A stretch of 64,000 nt of DNA from Endozoicomonas_A sp049275935 (GTDB lineage Bacteria > Pseudomonadota > Gammaproteobacteria > Pseudomonadales > Endozoicomonadaceae). The translations under genes and the position numbers were made by a program. Below are positions 1-8,305 of this stretch, piece by piece; the first letter of the stretch is position 1; every line of letters starts with the position of its first letter. The notes beneath the pieces were generated by a model. The model was not told where the DNA came from and searched no databases. It worked only from the letters and a program-made list of their open reading frames with translations. Location of the stretch: contig NZ_CP184830.1 of the NCBI RefSeq assembly GCF_049275935.1, positions 2,604,001 to 2,668,000 on the forward strand, written 5' to 3'.

Positions 1-993
1 CAGTCCGGTATTGATATCATGCTGGGGGCTTCAGGCGGCCCCAAATGGTTCGTGTTAACAGGTCTGGACAAGTGTCTGATCGGTGAATATTTTAAAGACA
101 GACAGCAGCCCCTGAACCTCTTAGGCACGTCTGCGGGAGCGTGGCGCCTCAGTTGTTATGCTCAGGAAAATGCCCTCGAAGCTCACCACCGGCTTGAACA
201 GGGTTACTTGCTGACAGAGTATTCAATAGAGCCAGATGCTGCGGAGGTCAGCCGAAAGTGCCGGGTTCTGGCCCGGGACATGTTGGGTGAGAATGGAGCA
301 AACGAGATTCTTGCCAATGGGGTCATAAGATTTAACCTGATTGCAGCCAAGAGCCGGGGGCTTATCAAAAGCGATGTGAACCTGAAACAGCTCTCGGGAC
401 TCAGCCTTGCAGCAATCGGCAATACATTCAGCCGCAAAACACTGGGGGCTTTTTTTACCAGAACGCTTTTCCATCATCCTGATGCCAATGCTCCGTTCTA
501 CAAAATGGACAACCTGCCAACAGAGAGGGTTTCTTTATCCGAAGAGAATATGCTGGATGTCATTATGGCTTCCGGATCAATTCCTCTGGCGATGGAAGGG
601 GTGCGGAATATTGCCGGTGCCCCGAAAGGTGTGTATCGGGATGGCGGCATCACAGACTACCATTTTGACATGGCATTTCCGAAGGGAGAGGGCCTGATTC
701 TTTACCCTCACTTCTATCAACGAATCGTGCCTGGCTGGTTTGATAAAAGCCTGAGGTGGCGAAAACCGGCCATTGAACACTGTGACAAGCTGGTTTTGGT
801 GTACCCTTCTGAATCCTTTGTCAGCAAACTTCCCTATGGCAAAATTCCGGACAGAACCGATTTTAAAACCTTTTCTTTTGATGAAAGGGTTAAGTACTGG
901 CAAAAAGTCATTAAAGAAAGTGACAGATTGGGAGACGCTTTTCTGGAAGCTATCGAAACAGGAAAGATTCGACAGAAAGTGAAACCTCTTTAA
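1..993 (+). CDS. patatin-like phospholipase family protein (5' end outside window)
   Basis: The reading frame is open back to base 1, so the true start probably lies upstream; the first ATG in the window is at 19. From that ATG the protein has the patatin pattern: a glycine-rich oxyanion stretch (GASGGP) near residues 3-8, the nucleophile elbow GTSAGAW with Ser38, and the second catalytic residue in a DGG motif at Asp208. Patatins are serine/aspartate dyad lipid acyl hydrolases. No signal peptide is visible, but the N-terminus is missing. It lies on the opposite strand to the paralogue array and converges on it. The substrate cannot be read from sequence. Confidence 0.85.
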   Translation, partial: QSGIDIMLGASGGPKWFVLTGLDKCLIGEYFKDRQQPLNLLGTSAGAWRLSCYAQENALEAHHRLEQGYLLTEYSIEPDAAEVSRKCRVLARDMLGENGANEILANGVIRFNLIAAKSRGLIKSDVNLKQLSGLSLAAIGNTFSRKTLGAFFTRTLFHHPDANAPFYKMDNLPTERVSLSEENMLDVIMASGSIPLAMEGVRNIAGAPKGVYRDGGITDYHFDMAFPKGEGLILYPHFYQRIVPGWFDKSLRWRKPAIEHCDKLVLVYPSESFVSKLPYGKIPDRTDFKTFSFDERVKYWQKVIKESDRLGDAFLEAIETGKIRQKVKPL

Positions 994-1045
994 GAAGAGA
1001 GGTCAGAATGGCACCGAAAGTCATAGTTTACCATTCAAAGGAATC

Positions 1046-1065
1046 AGCAGAACAAACGTCTTCTG
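1046..1065 (-). repeat. conserved array-spacer element, copy 1 of 8
   Basis: AGCAGAACAAACGTCTTCTG on the plus strand, 26 bp past the stop of array gene 1. Further copies are at 2476-2495, 4056-4075, 5474-5493 (one mismatch), 7055-7074, 8252-8269 (core only), 9755-9772 (core only) and 11216-11235. Each lies downstream of one array gene on the minus strand. The ends CAGAA/TTCTG can pair around an 8-nt loop. There is no U-tract, so it is not an obvious intrinsic terminator. Function unknown. Confidence 0.6.
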
Positions 1066-1090
1066 GCTCCCGAACCTGTGATGATTGCGC

Positions 1091-2305
1091 TTATTGTTTT
1101 ATTCCACTATCAACGGCAACTTCACTGACGGGAAGACCAAGATAAAGCGAAGGGTTGTGATAGATTTCACACGATACAGGGCGATCTCCGTCATTCTGAA
1201 TATACGATTGAGGGCTCATAAAAAAGTGTAAAGATAAATCTGCATTGTGCTCGTTTTCACTGACTACATTCATAATGGCTGTGAGTGCATTCGTTAAATT
1301 ACTGTGTTGATTATTAAAATGCAGTGGCAGAGGCAGGTGTAGATCATTAAAAAGCATTGCTGGGGTTCCCCATACCAGATGAACATTGGTAGACTCTGAA
1401 CAGCTGCTGCAAGGATTGAAGGCTTCTGGAATAATAGCTGCAAGCATCACCGGCGTGACTGTGCCAGCGGCAGCCTGATTACCCGCATCGGCCACCGCCA
1501 TTCGAGTAACGATCAGCTGTATCATATTTCCTTCCTGAATAGCTTGAAAAACAGCAGTAAGATCGAACATCAGTGAGGCGTTATGAAACTCAGCAGTGAG
1601 TAGGTGAGTCATTCCCATATATGACAGGTCCGGCCATTGAGATGGGTCTATTTTCGCCGCTCTTTCACGAGACAATGCTTCTACCCTGACATGGATTGGC
1701 GTCTTTAACATTACTGTCTGTCCGGCTCCCGCAGTACGCGCTGCCAGATACATTTTTTCCAGGAACTTCATCTGCTTTTGCTTCTGCTCCACCATCTCAA
1801 ATAGCTTTGGCAGACGTTCCTGATCCCCCTCATCCAACGTAAAATTGACATGATCTATCTCTCTGAGATTGCTCATATCTACAAGATTAGAAGCAATTAG
1901 CTCAGCCAATCCCTTGGTAGATGCATCGCCATCTTCTTCTGTTTCTGCACGCTGGATAGCATCAATAACCCTGCCTCGGACTTTAACCTTGACAATCAAC
2001 GAATCACCATTTTCACCCTTCTCTACTGACGAGAATCTATAGGGTATCGGATCAAACGCCTCGGGATCAGGTATCTCAGAGTTCGTTGCTCCGGTGGTGT
2101 TTTTAGCTGCAGAGCTTTTTATATCTTCATCAGCAGAGGATGACGGAGCAGAAGGAGGTGAAGTAGAGTTCCCGGAATCACAGGTTCGGCAGAAAAGCTC
2201 TTTGCCGCACCTCTTACAGGTACAGGGGGAAGCCAGCACTTGCGCGCTAAGTAACAAAACAAATAAAGAAAGCCATCTCGATTGATGAATAAAATAATGA
2301 TGCAT
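1091..2305 (-). CDS. array gene 1: secreted four-cysteine-knuckle protein, unrecognised family
   Basis: Unrecognised family. I chose the ATG at 2305, not the in-frame ATG at 2344. It aligns with the start of the other copies (MHHYFIHQSRW...) and follows an AAGGG ribosome site, giving about 404 aa. Visible parts: a Sec signal peptide (roughly residues 1-25, ending VLA), then a knuckle CKRCGKELFCRTC (C-x2-C-x5-C-x2-C) that could bind zinc, a Ser/Pro-rich linker, a middle alpha/beta-looking module, a Lys/Gln-rich helix, and the most conserved block around DPSQWPDLSYMGMTHLL through the EGNMIQLI region. The C-terminal ~30 residues differ from all other copies. No catalytic motif recognised. Confidence 0.8.
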   Translation of the reverse strand: MHHYFIHQSRWLSLFVLLLSAQVLASPCTCKRCGKELFCRTCDSGNSTSPPSAPSSSADEDIKSSAAKNTTGATNSEIPDPEAFDPIPYRFSSVEKGENGDSLIVKVKVRGRVIDAIQRAETEEDGDASTKGLAELIASNLVDMSNLREIDHVNFTLDEGDQERLPKLFEMVEQKQKQMKFLEKMYLAARTAGAGQTVMLKTPIHVRVEALSRERAAKIDPSQWPDLSYMGMTHLLTAEFHNASLMFDLTAVFQAIQEGNMIQLIVTRMAVADAGNQAAAGTVTPVMLAAIIPEAFNPCSSCSESTNVHLVWGTPAMLFNDLHLPLPLHFNNQHSNLTNALTAIMNVVSENEHNADLSLHFFMSPQSYIQNDGDRPVSCEIYHNPSLYLGLPVSEVAVDSGIKQ

Positions 2306-2449
2306 ATCCCAATTCGCCCTTAATAAAAAAACGAATATGAGCATAGACTAAAATTTTGCACTGCAAGCCAGGGCATTTCTTAAAGAAAGGCAAGCTCAGA
2401 CCAAACCGATAATATGACAGCTCGCCCAGGATCAGAGGTCAGTTTATGA

Positions 2450-2464
2450 TGCGGTCAAACCGCA
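2450..2464. promoter_or_regulatory. 15-bp perfect palindrome in array spacer
   Basis: TGCGGTCAAACCGCA, 6-bp arms around CAA. Identical copies lie at 4030-4044, 5448-5462 and 7029-7043, each about 140-155 bp before the start codon of array genes 1 to 4 and just after the 20-bp spacer element. The position suits an operator, but an RNA hairpin is equally possible. The corresponding site near 8233-8247 is degenerate. Confidence 0.4.
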
Positions 2465-2525
2465 CTGTCAGAATCAGCAGAACAAACGTCTTCTGACGCC
2501 TGAGTCTGTGATGATTGCATTTATA

Positions 2526-2686
2526 AGTACCTAACCAGTTGGTTTCACATATTCTGGACGGCGGCTTTTTCCATCCTTCTGCGTTCCAACTCTGGTTGCG
2601 TAGCTATGGCTACGCGCCCGCCGTTGCGCCTTGAAGGATGAAAAAATCCACTCGCAAGAATATGCGAAACCAACTGGCCAGGTACT
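2526..2686. mobile_element. 161-bp TA-flanked miniature inverted-repeat element (type A, copy 1)
   Basis: The element starts AGTACC and ends GGTACT. Its imperfect terminal inverted repeats (about 30 bp including CCAGTTGGTTTC) have no room for a gene between them. TA dinucleotides flank it at 2524-2525 and 2687-2688. The matching spacer of array gene 3 near 4104 reads TTTATAGTC with no insert, so the empty site shows that insertion duplicated one TA. This fits an IS630/Tc1-mariner-type MITE mobilised in trans. Confidence 0.85.
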
Positions 2687-2694
2687 TAGTCTTG

Positions 2695-3885
2695 TTACAT
2701 CTTCGCTGAAAATGCACTATCGGGAAGATTACGATTAATCGAATGTTCGATATCGGGGATTGATGATAGAGGATCTTCGTTATTCTGAATATACGTTTGA
2801 GGAGCCACAAAAAAGTGTAAAGATAAATCAGCATTTTGCTCGTATTCACTGGCCACATTCATAATCGCTGTGAGTGCATCCATTAAATCATGTTGATTAA
2901 AACGCAGTGGCGGGGGCAGGTTCTCATCATGATAAATCATTGGCAGGGCTCCCCATACCAGATGAACATTCGGAGACTCTGCTTGATCACGGCGCTGAGT
3001 GGGGTCTTCAATAAGAGCTGCAAGCATCACGGGCGTGACTGTGCCAGCGGCAGCCTGATTGCCCTCATCTGCAGCCGCCATTCGGGTAATGATCAGCTGT
3101 ATCATATTTCCCTCCTGAATAGCCTGAAAAACAGCAGTAAGGTCGAACATCAGTGAGGCGTTCTGAAACTCAGCAGTGAGCAGGTGAGTCATTCCCATAT
3201 ACGACAGGTCCGGCCATTGAGATGGGTCTATATTCGCGGCTCTTTCACGAGTCAGAGCATCTACTCTTTCATGGATTGTCCACCTTCTATACGTTATTGC
3301 TCGTTCGTCTTCTGCACCAAGCGCTGCCAGATACATTTTTTGCAAGAACTCGATCTGCTTTTGCTTTTGCTCCACCATCTTAAATAGCTTTGGCAGACGT
3401 TCCTGATCCCCCTCCTCCAACTCAAAATTAACATGATTTATCCCTTTGATGATATTGCGCATATCTACAAGATTAGAAGCCATTTGCTCAGCAAATGCCA
3501 TGGCACATGCATCGCCATCTTCTTCTGTTTCCGCCCTTTCGATATCATCAATAGCCCAGTCTCTGATTTTAAATTGAACTATCAACGTGTCATCATTTTC
3601 CCTCTTTACCGACAAGAATCTATAGGGTTTCAGATATAACTCCACGGAATTAGGTGTCTCAGAGTTCGTTGCTCCGGTGGTTTTAGCTGCAGAGCTTTTC
3701 ATGTCCTCATCAGCAGAGGATGACGGACCAGAAGGTGGAGAAGTAGAGTTCCCGGAATCACAGGTTCGGCAGAACACCTCTTTGCCGCACCTCTTACAGG
3801 TACCGGGTGCAGCCAGCACTTGCACGCTAAGTAACAAAACAAATAAAGAAAGCCATCTCGATTGATGAATAAAATAATGATGCAT
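2695..3885 (-). CDS. array gene 2: secreted four-cysteine-knuckle protein
   Basis: 396 aa, same architecture as gene 1: signal peptide MHHYF...VLA, short-loop knuckle CKRCGKEVFCRTC, Ser/Pro linker, middle module, charged helix and the conserved DPSQWPDLSYMGMTHLL block. It pairs most closely with array gene 4: both have PTQRRDQAESPNVHLVWG in the distal part and nearly the same C-terminus (INRNLPDSAFSAKM). ATG start with AAGGG upstream. A 161-bp miniature element lies just beyond the stop codon. No function recognised. Confidence 0.8.
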   Translation of the reverse strand: MHHYFIHQSRWLSLFVLLLSVQVLAAPGTCKRCGKEVFCRTCDSGNSTSPPSGPSSSADEDMKSSAAKTTGATNSETPNSVELYLKPYRFLSVKRENDDTLIVQFKIRDWAIDDIERAETEEDGDACAMAFAEQMASNLVDMRNIIKGINHVNFELEEGDQERLPKLFKMVEQKQKQIEFLQKMYLAALGAEDERAITYRRWTIHERVDALTRERAANIDPSQWPDLSYMGMTHLLTAEFQNASLMFDLTAVFQAIQEGNMIQLIITRMAAADEGNQAAAGTVTPVMLAALIEDPTQRRDQAESPNVHLVWGALPMIYHDENLPPPLRFNQHDLMDALTAIMNVASEYEQNADLSLHFFVAPQTYIQNNEDPLSSIPDIEHSINRNLPDSAFSAKM

Positions 3886-4111
3886 ATCTCAATTCGCCCT
3901 TAATAAAAAAACGAATATGAGCATAGACTAAAATTTTGCACTGCAAGCCAGGGAATTTCTTAAAGAAAGGCAAGCTCAGACCAAACCGATAATATGACAG
4001 CTCGCCCAGGATCAGAGGTCAGTTTATGATGCGGTCAAACCGCACTGTCAGAATCAGCAGAACAAACGTCTTCTGACGCCTGAGTCTGTGATGATTGCAT
4101 TTATAGTCTTG

Positions 4112-5308
4112 TTACATCTTCGCTGAAAATGCACTATCGGGAAGATTACGATTAATCGAATGTTCGATATTGAGGATTGATAATAGAGGATCTTCGTTAT
4201 TCTGAATATACGTTTGAGGAGCCACAAAAAAGTGTAAAGATAAATCAGCATTTTGCTCGTATTCACTGACCACATTCATAATGGCTGTGAGTGCATTCAT
4301 TAAATTACTATGTTGATTATTAAAATGCAGTGGCAGAGGCAGGTGTATATCATTAAAAAGCATTGCTGGGGTTCCCCATACCAGATGAATATTCGTGGAC
4401 TCTGAACAGCTGCTGTAACGATTGAAGGCTTCTGGAATAATAGCTGCAAGCATCACCGGCGTGACTGTGCCAGCGGCAGCCTGATTGCCCTCATCTGCTG
4501 CAACCGTTTGAGTAATGATCAGCTGTATCATATTTCCTTCCTGAATAGCTTGAAAAACAGCAGTAAGATCGATCATCAGTGAGGCGTTCTGAAACTCAGC
4601 AGTGAGCAGGTGAGTCATTCCCATATATGACAGGTCTGGCCATTGAGATGGGTCTATTTTCGCCGCTCTTTCACGAGACAGAGCCTCTACCCTAAAATGG
4701 ATTGGCGTCTTTAACATTAGTGTCTGTCCGGCTCCCGCACTGCACGCTGCCAGATACATTTTTTCCAGGAACTCCATCTGCTTTTGCTTTTGCTCCACCA
4801 TCTCAAATAGCTTTGGCAGACGTTCCTGATCCCCCTCATCTAACTTAAAATTGACATGATCTATCCCTCTGATATTGCTCATATCTACAAGATTAGAAGC
4901 AATTAGCTCAGCCAATCCCTTGGAAGATGCATCGCCATCTTCTTGTGTTTCTGCACGCTGGATAGCATCAATAACCCTACTTTGGACTTTAACCTGGACA
5001 ATCAACGAATCACCATTTTCACCCTTCTCTACCGCCGAGAATCTATAGGGTATCGGATCAAACGCCTCGGGATCAGGTATCTCAGAGTTCGTTGCTCCGG
5101 TGGTGTTTTTAGCTGCAGAGCTTTTCATATCTTCATCAGCAGAGGATGACGGACCAGAAGGTGAAGTAGAGTTCCCGGAATCACAGGTTCGGCAGAAAAG
5201 CTCTTTGCCGCACCTCTCACAGGTACAGGGGGAAGCCAGCACTTGCACGCTAAGTAACAAAACAAATAAAGAAAGCCATCTCGATTGATGAATAAAATAA
5301 AGATGCAT
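4112..5308 (-). CDS. array gene 3: secreted four-cysteine-knuckle protein, mosaic
   Basis: Start taken at ATG 5308 (MHLYFIHQSRW), equivalent to the other copies; an in-frame ATG also exists at 5347. About 398 aa. Knuckle CERCGKELFCRTC. Most of the body resembles array gene 1 (FDPIPYRFS, AGAGQT, IIPEAFN, LLFND-like region), but the last ~30 residues (NRNLPDSAFSAKM) are those of genes 2 and 4. That makes it look like a recombinant between array members. Its downstream spacer lacks the miniature element and serves as the empty-site reference. Confidence 0.8.
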   Translation of the reverse strand: MHLYFIHQSRWLSLFVLLLSVQVLASPCTCERCGKELFCRTCDSGNSTSPSGPSSSADEDMKSSAAKNTTGATNSEIPDPEAFDPIPYRFSAVEKGENGDSLIVQVKVQSRVIDAIQRAETQEDGDASSKGLAELIASNLVDMSNIRGIDHVNFKLDEGDQERLPKLFEMVEQKQKQMEFLEKMYLAACSAGAGQTLMLKTPIHFRVEALSRERAAKIDPSQWPDLSYMGMTHLLTAEFQNASLMIDLTAVFQAIQEGNMIQLIITQTVAADEGNQAAAGTVTPVMLAAIIPEAFNRYSSCSESTNIHLVWGTPAMLFNDIHLPLPLHFNNQHSNLMNALTAIMNVVSEYEQNADLSLHFFVAPQTYIQNNEDPLLSILNIEHSINRNLPDSAFSAKM

Positions 5309-5524
5309 ATACCAATGCGCCCTTAATAAAAAAACGAATATGAGCATAGACTAAAATTTTGCACTGCAAGCCAGGGCATTTCATAAAGAAAGGCAAGCTC
5401 AGCCCGAACCGATAATACGACAGCTCGCCCAGGATCAGAGGTTAGTATGCGGTCAAACCGCACTGTCAGACTCAGCAGAACAAACGTCTCCTGACTCCTG
5501 AGTCTGTGAGGATTGCATTTAGTA

Positions 5525-5685
5525 AGTACCTAACCAGTTGGTTTCACATATTCTGGACGGCGGCTTTTTCCATCCTTCTGCGTTCCAACTCTGGTTGCGT
5601 AGCTACGGCTACGCGCCCGTCGTTGCGCCTTGAAGGATGAAAAAATCCACTCGCCAGAATATGCGAAACCAACTGGCCAGGTACT
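5525..5685. mobile_element. 161-bp TA-flanked miniature inverted-repeat element (type A, copy 2)
   Basis: Same length and nearly the same sequence as the copy at 2526-2686, with the same AGTACC/GGTACT ends and TA flanks at 5523-5524 and 5686-5687. It sits at the equivalent spot downstream of array gene 4, 2,999 bp from copy 1. It was therefore most likely copied together with the host segment and not inserted independently. Confidence 0.85.
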
Positions 5686-5693
5686 TAGTCTTA

Positions 5694-6884
5694 TTACATT
5701 TTCGCTGAAAATGCGCTATCGGGAAGATTACGATTAATCGAATGTTCGATATTGGGGATTGATAATAGAGGATCTTCGTTATTCTGAATATACGTTTGAG
5801 GCGTCGTAAAAAAGTGTAAAGATAAATCAGCATTTTGCTCGTATTCACTGACCACACTCATAATGGCTGTGAGTGCATCCATTAAATCATGTTGATTAAA
5901 ACGCAGTGGCGGGGGCAAGTTCATATCATTATAAATCATTGGCGGGGTTCCCCATACCAGATGAACATTCGGAGACTCTGCTTGATCACGGCGCTGAGTG
6001 GGGCCTTCAATAAGAGCTGCAAGCATCACCGGCGTGACTGTGCCAGCGGCAGCCTGATTGCCCTCATCTGCAGCCGCCATTCGGGTAATGATCAGCTGTA
6101 TCATATTTCCTTCCTGAATAGCTTGAAAAGCAGCAGTAAGATCGAACATCAGTGAGGCGTTCTGAAACTCAGCAGTGAGCAGGTGAGTCATTCCCATATA
6201 CGACAGGTTTGGCCATTGAGATGGGTCTATATTCGCGGCTCTTTCACGAGTCAGAACCTCTGCTCTTTCATGGATTATACTCCTTGCCATTATTGTCCGT
6301 TCGACTTTTGCACCACGCGCTGCCAGAAACATTTTTTTCAAGAACTCGATCTGCTTTTGCTTTTGCTCCACCATCTCAAATAGCTTTGGCAGACGTTCCT
6401 GATCCCCCTCATCCAACTTAAAATTCACATGATCTATCTTGCTGTGATTGCCAATAGCTACAAGCTTAGAAGCAATTAGCTCAGCCAATGACTTGGTACA
6501 TGCATCGCCTTCTTTCTCTACTGCTGCCCGCTCGATAGCATCAATAACACTCTCTCGGACTTTAACTTGAACAATCAACGAATCACCATTTTCACCTTTC
6601 TCTACCGACGAGAATCTGTAGGCTGGCAGATAAAACTCTTCGAGATCAGGTCTCTCAGAGTTCGTTGCTCCGCTGGTGTTTTTAGCTGCAGAGCTTTTCA
6701 TATCTTTATAAGCACAGGATGACGGACCAGAAGGTGTAGAAGTAGAGTTCCCGGAATCACAGGTTCGGCAGAAAAACTCTTTGCCGCACCTCTCACAGGT
6801 AAAAGGTGCAGCCAGCACCTGCGCGCTAAGTAACAAAACAAATAAAGAAAGCCATCTCGATTGATGAATAAAATAATGATGCAT
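5694..6884 (-). CDS. array gene 4: secreted four-cysteine-knuckle protein
   Basis: 396 aa, sister of array gene 2 at a spacing of 2,999 bp. Signal peptide ending VLA, knuckle CERCGKEFFCRTC with five residues between the cysteine pairs, then a linker in which one Ser is replaced by Cys (PSSCAYKDMKS). The middle module diverges from gene 2 more than the conserved DPSQWPNLSYMGMTHLL block and the C-terminus do. No recognised enzyme motif. Confidence 0.8.
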   Translation of the reverse strand: MHHYFIHQSRWLSLFVLLLSAQVLAAPFTCERCGKEFFCRTCDSGNSTSTPSGPSSCAYKDMKSSAAKNTSGATNSERPDLEEFYLPAYRFSSVEKGENGDSLIVQVKVRESVIDAIERAAVEKEGDACTKSLAELIASKLVAIGNHSKIDHVNFKLDEGDQERLPKLFEMVEQKQKQIEFLKKMFLAARGAKVERTIMARSIIHERAEVLTRERAANIDPSQWPNLSYMGMTHLLTAEFQNASLMFDLTAAFQAIQEGNMIQLIITRMAAADEGNQAAAGTVTPVMLAALIEGPTQRRDQAESPNVHLVWGTPPMIYNDMNLPPPLRFNQHDLMDALTAIMSVVSEYEQNADLSLHFFTTPQTYIQNNEDPLLSIPNIEHSINRNLPDSAFSAKM

Positions 6885-7118
6885 ACACTAATTCGCCTTT
6901 AATAAAAAAACGGATTTGAGCATAGACTAAAATTTTGCACTGCAAGCCAGGGAATGTCTTAAAGAAAGGCAAGCTCAGCCCAAACCGATAATATGACAGC
7001 TCGCCCGGGATCAGAGATCAGTTTATGATGCGGTCAAACCGCACTGTCAGAATCAGCAGAACAAACGTCTTCTGACTTCTGAGTCTGTGATGGTTGCAGT
7101 TATTGTCTTATTCCAGCG

Positions 7119-8087
7119 TCACAACTGATCAGTGGCAGATCCGCTATCGGGAAGATTACGATTGATCCAATCTTCGATATTGGAGGATGGCAGTAGAGGA
7201 TCTTCGTCGGGCGGAATAGACGTTTGTGGGATCAAATGAAAGTGTAGAGATGCATCATTATTGTGCGAGTTTTCAGCAACTACCTCCATGGTGGCTGTGA
7301 GTACGCTCATTAGGTTTTGTTGATTTACACGCAGCGGCTGCTGGGTTCCGATGAACAGGTGCATATCTGTAGACTCTGCATCACCCTCCGTAGCAGGGTC
7401 TGGAATAATAGCTCCATGAATCTCCAGCAGCCTGGTTGTGGCGGCTGCGGCAACCTGATTGCCCGCATCTGCTTCCACCATTTGAGCAGAAATGCTCAGT
7501 TGTATCATATCTCCTCTCTGAATAACCTGAAAAACAGAAGCAGGATCCATCGCCAGTTGTGAATTCTGAAACCCGACACTGAGCAGATAAACCTTTTTCA
7601 TATATGACATGTTCGACGATTTAAATCGGTTTTCTTTCGAGTGTCTCTTACGGATCAAAGCTCTTACCTTTTCATGGATTGGCATCCTTTCTGTCTCTGT
7701 AGCTCCTGCACTAAGTTCTGCCTGATGCAGCATTTGCATCATCTCCGGCTGTGCTTGCAGCGGAGCCCACGAGTCCATCAACTCTTTCCACAGCTCCCTG
7801 AACTCTAAAATGTTCGTCTTGTCCTGAGCAGGTATCTCATCGTTTGTTGCTTCGGTGGCCTTCTTTTCGGCGGCAGAGCTTTTCAAACCTTCATCAGAGA
7901 AGGATGGCGGATCATGGGGTGGAGAAGCAGACTTTCCGGAATCACAGGTTTGGCAGAACATTTGCCCATCTTTACCGGGCTCGCTCTCTTTGCCGCAAAG
8001 CTTACAGTGGGTAGCCGACACTTGCAGGCTAAATAACAAAACAGATAAAAAGAGCCATCGCGATTGATGAATAAAATCATGATGCAT
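7119..8087 (-). CDS. array gene 5: short secreted four-cysteine-knuckle protein
   Basis: 322 aa, the shortest copy. The signal peptide (MHHDFIHQSRWLFL...) and knuckle are intact, but the knuckle is the long-loop class: C-x2-C, then 13 residues (GKESEPGKDGQMF), then C-x2-C. After the linker the whole middle alpha/beta module (the PFRIL...VNQL-type stretch, about 90 residues) is missing; the protein goes straight to the charged helix and distal block. The distal part is the most divergent of the set (SNMSYMKKVYLLSVGFQN). It may be a specialised or decaying member. Confidence 0.75.
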   Translation of the reverse strand: MHHDFIHQSRWLFLSVLLFSLQVSATHCKLCGKESEPGKDGQMFCQTCDSGKSASPPHDPPSFSDEGLKSSAAEKKATEATNDEIPAQDKTNILEFRELWKELMDSWAPLQAQPEMMQMLHQAELSAGATETERMPIHEKVRALIRKRHSKENRFKSSNMSYMKKVYLLSVGFQNSQLAMDPASVFQVIQRGDMIQLSISAQMVEADAGNQVAAAATTRLLEIHGAIIPDPATEGDAESTDMHLFIGTQQPLRVNQQNLMSVLTATMEVVAENSHNNDASLHFHLIPQTSIPPDEDPLLPSSNIEDWINRNLPDSGSATDQL

Positions 8088-8305
8088 ATCTCAATCCGCC
8101 TTTAATAGAAAAACGAATCTGAGCTTAGACTAAAAATTTTCCTTTACAGCCGGAAAATTTCTTAAAGAAAGGCTCGTCCCGTCCGGCCCGATGATTTGAG
8201 GGGCTCTTCCGGGAGCGGAGGTTAATTCATGATGTGGTCAAATCACGTCATCAGAACAAACGTCTTCTGATTCCTGAGTCTGTGGTGATTGCACTTATTG
8301 TCCTC

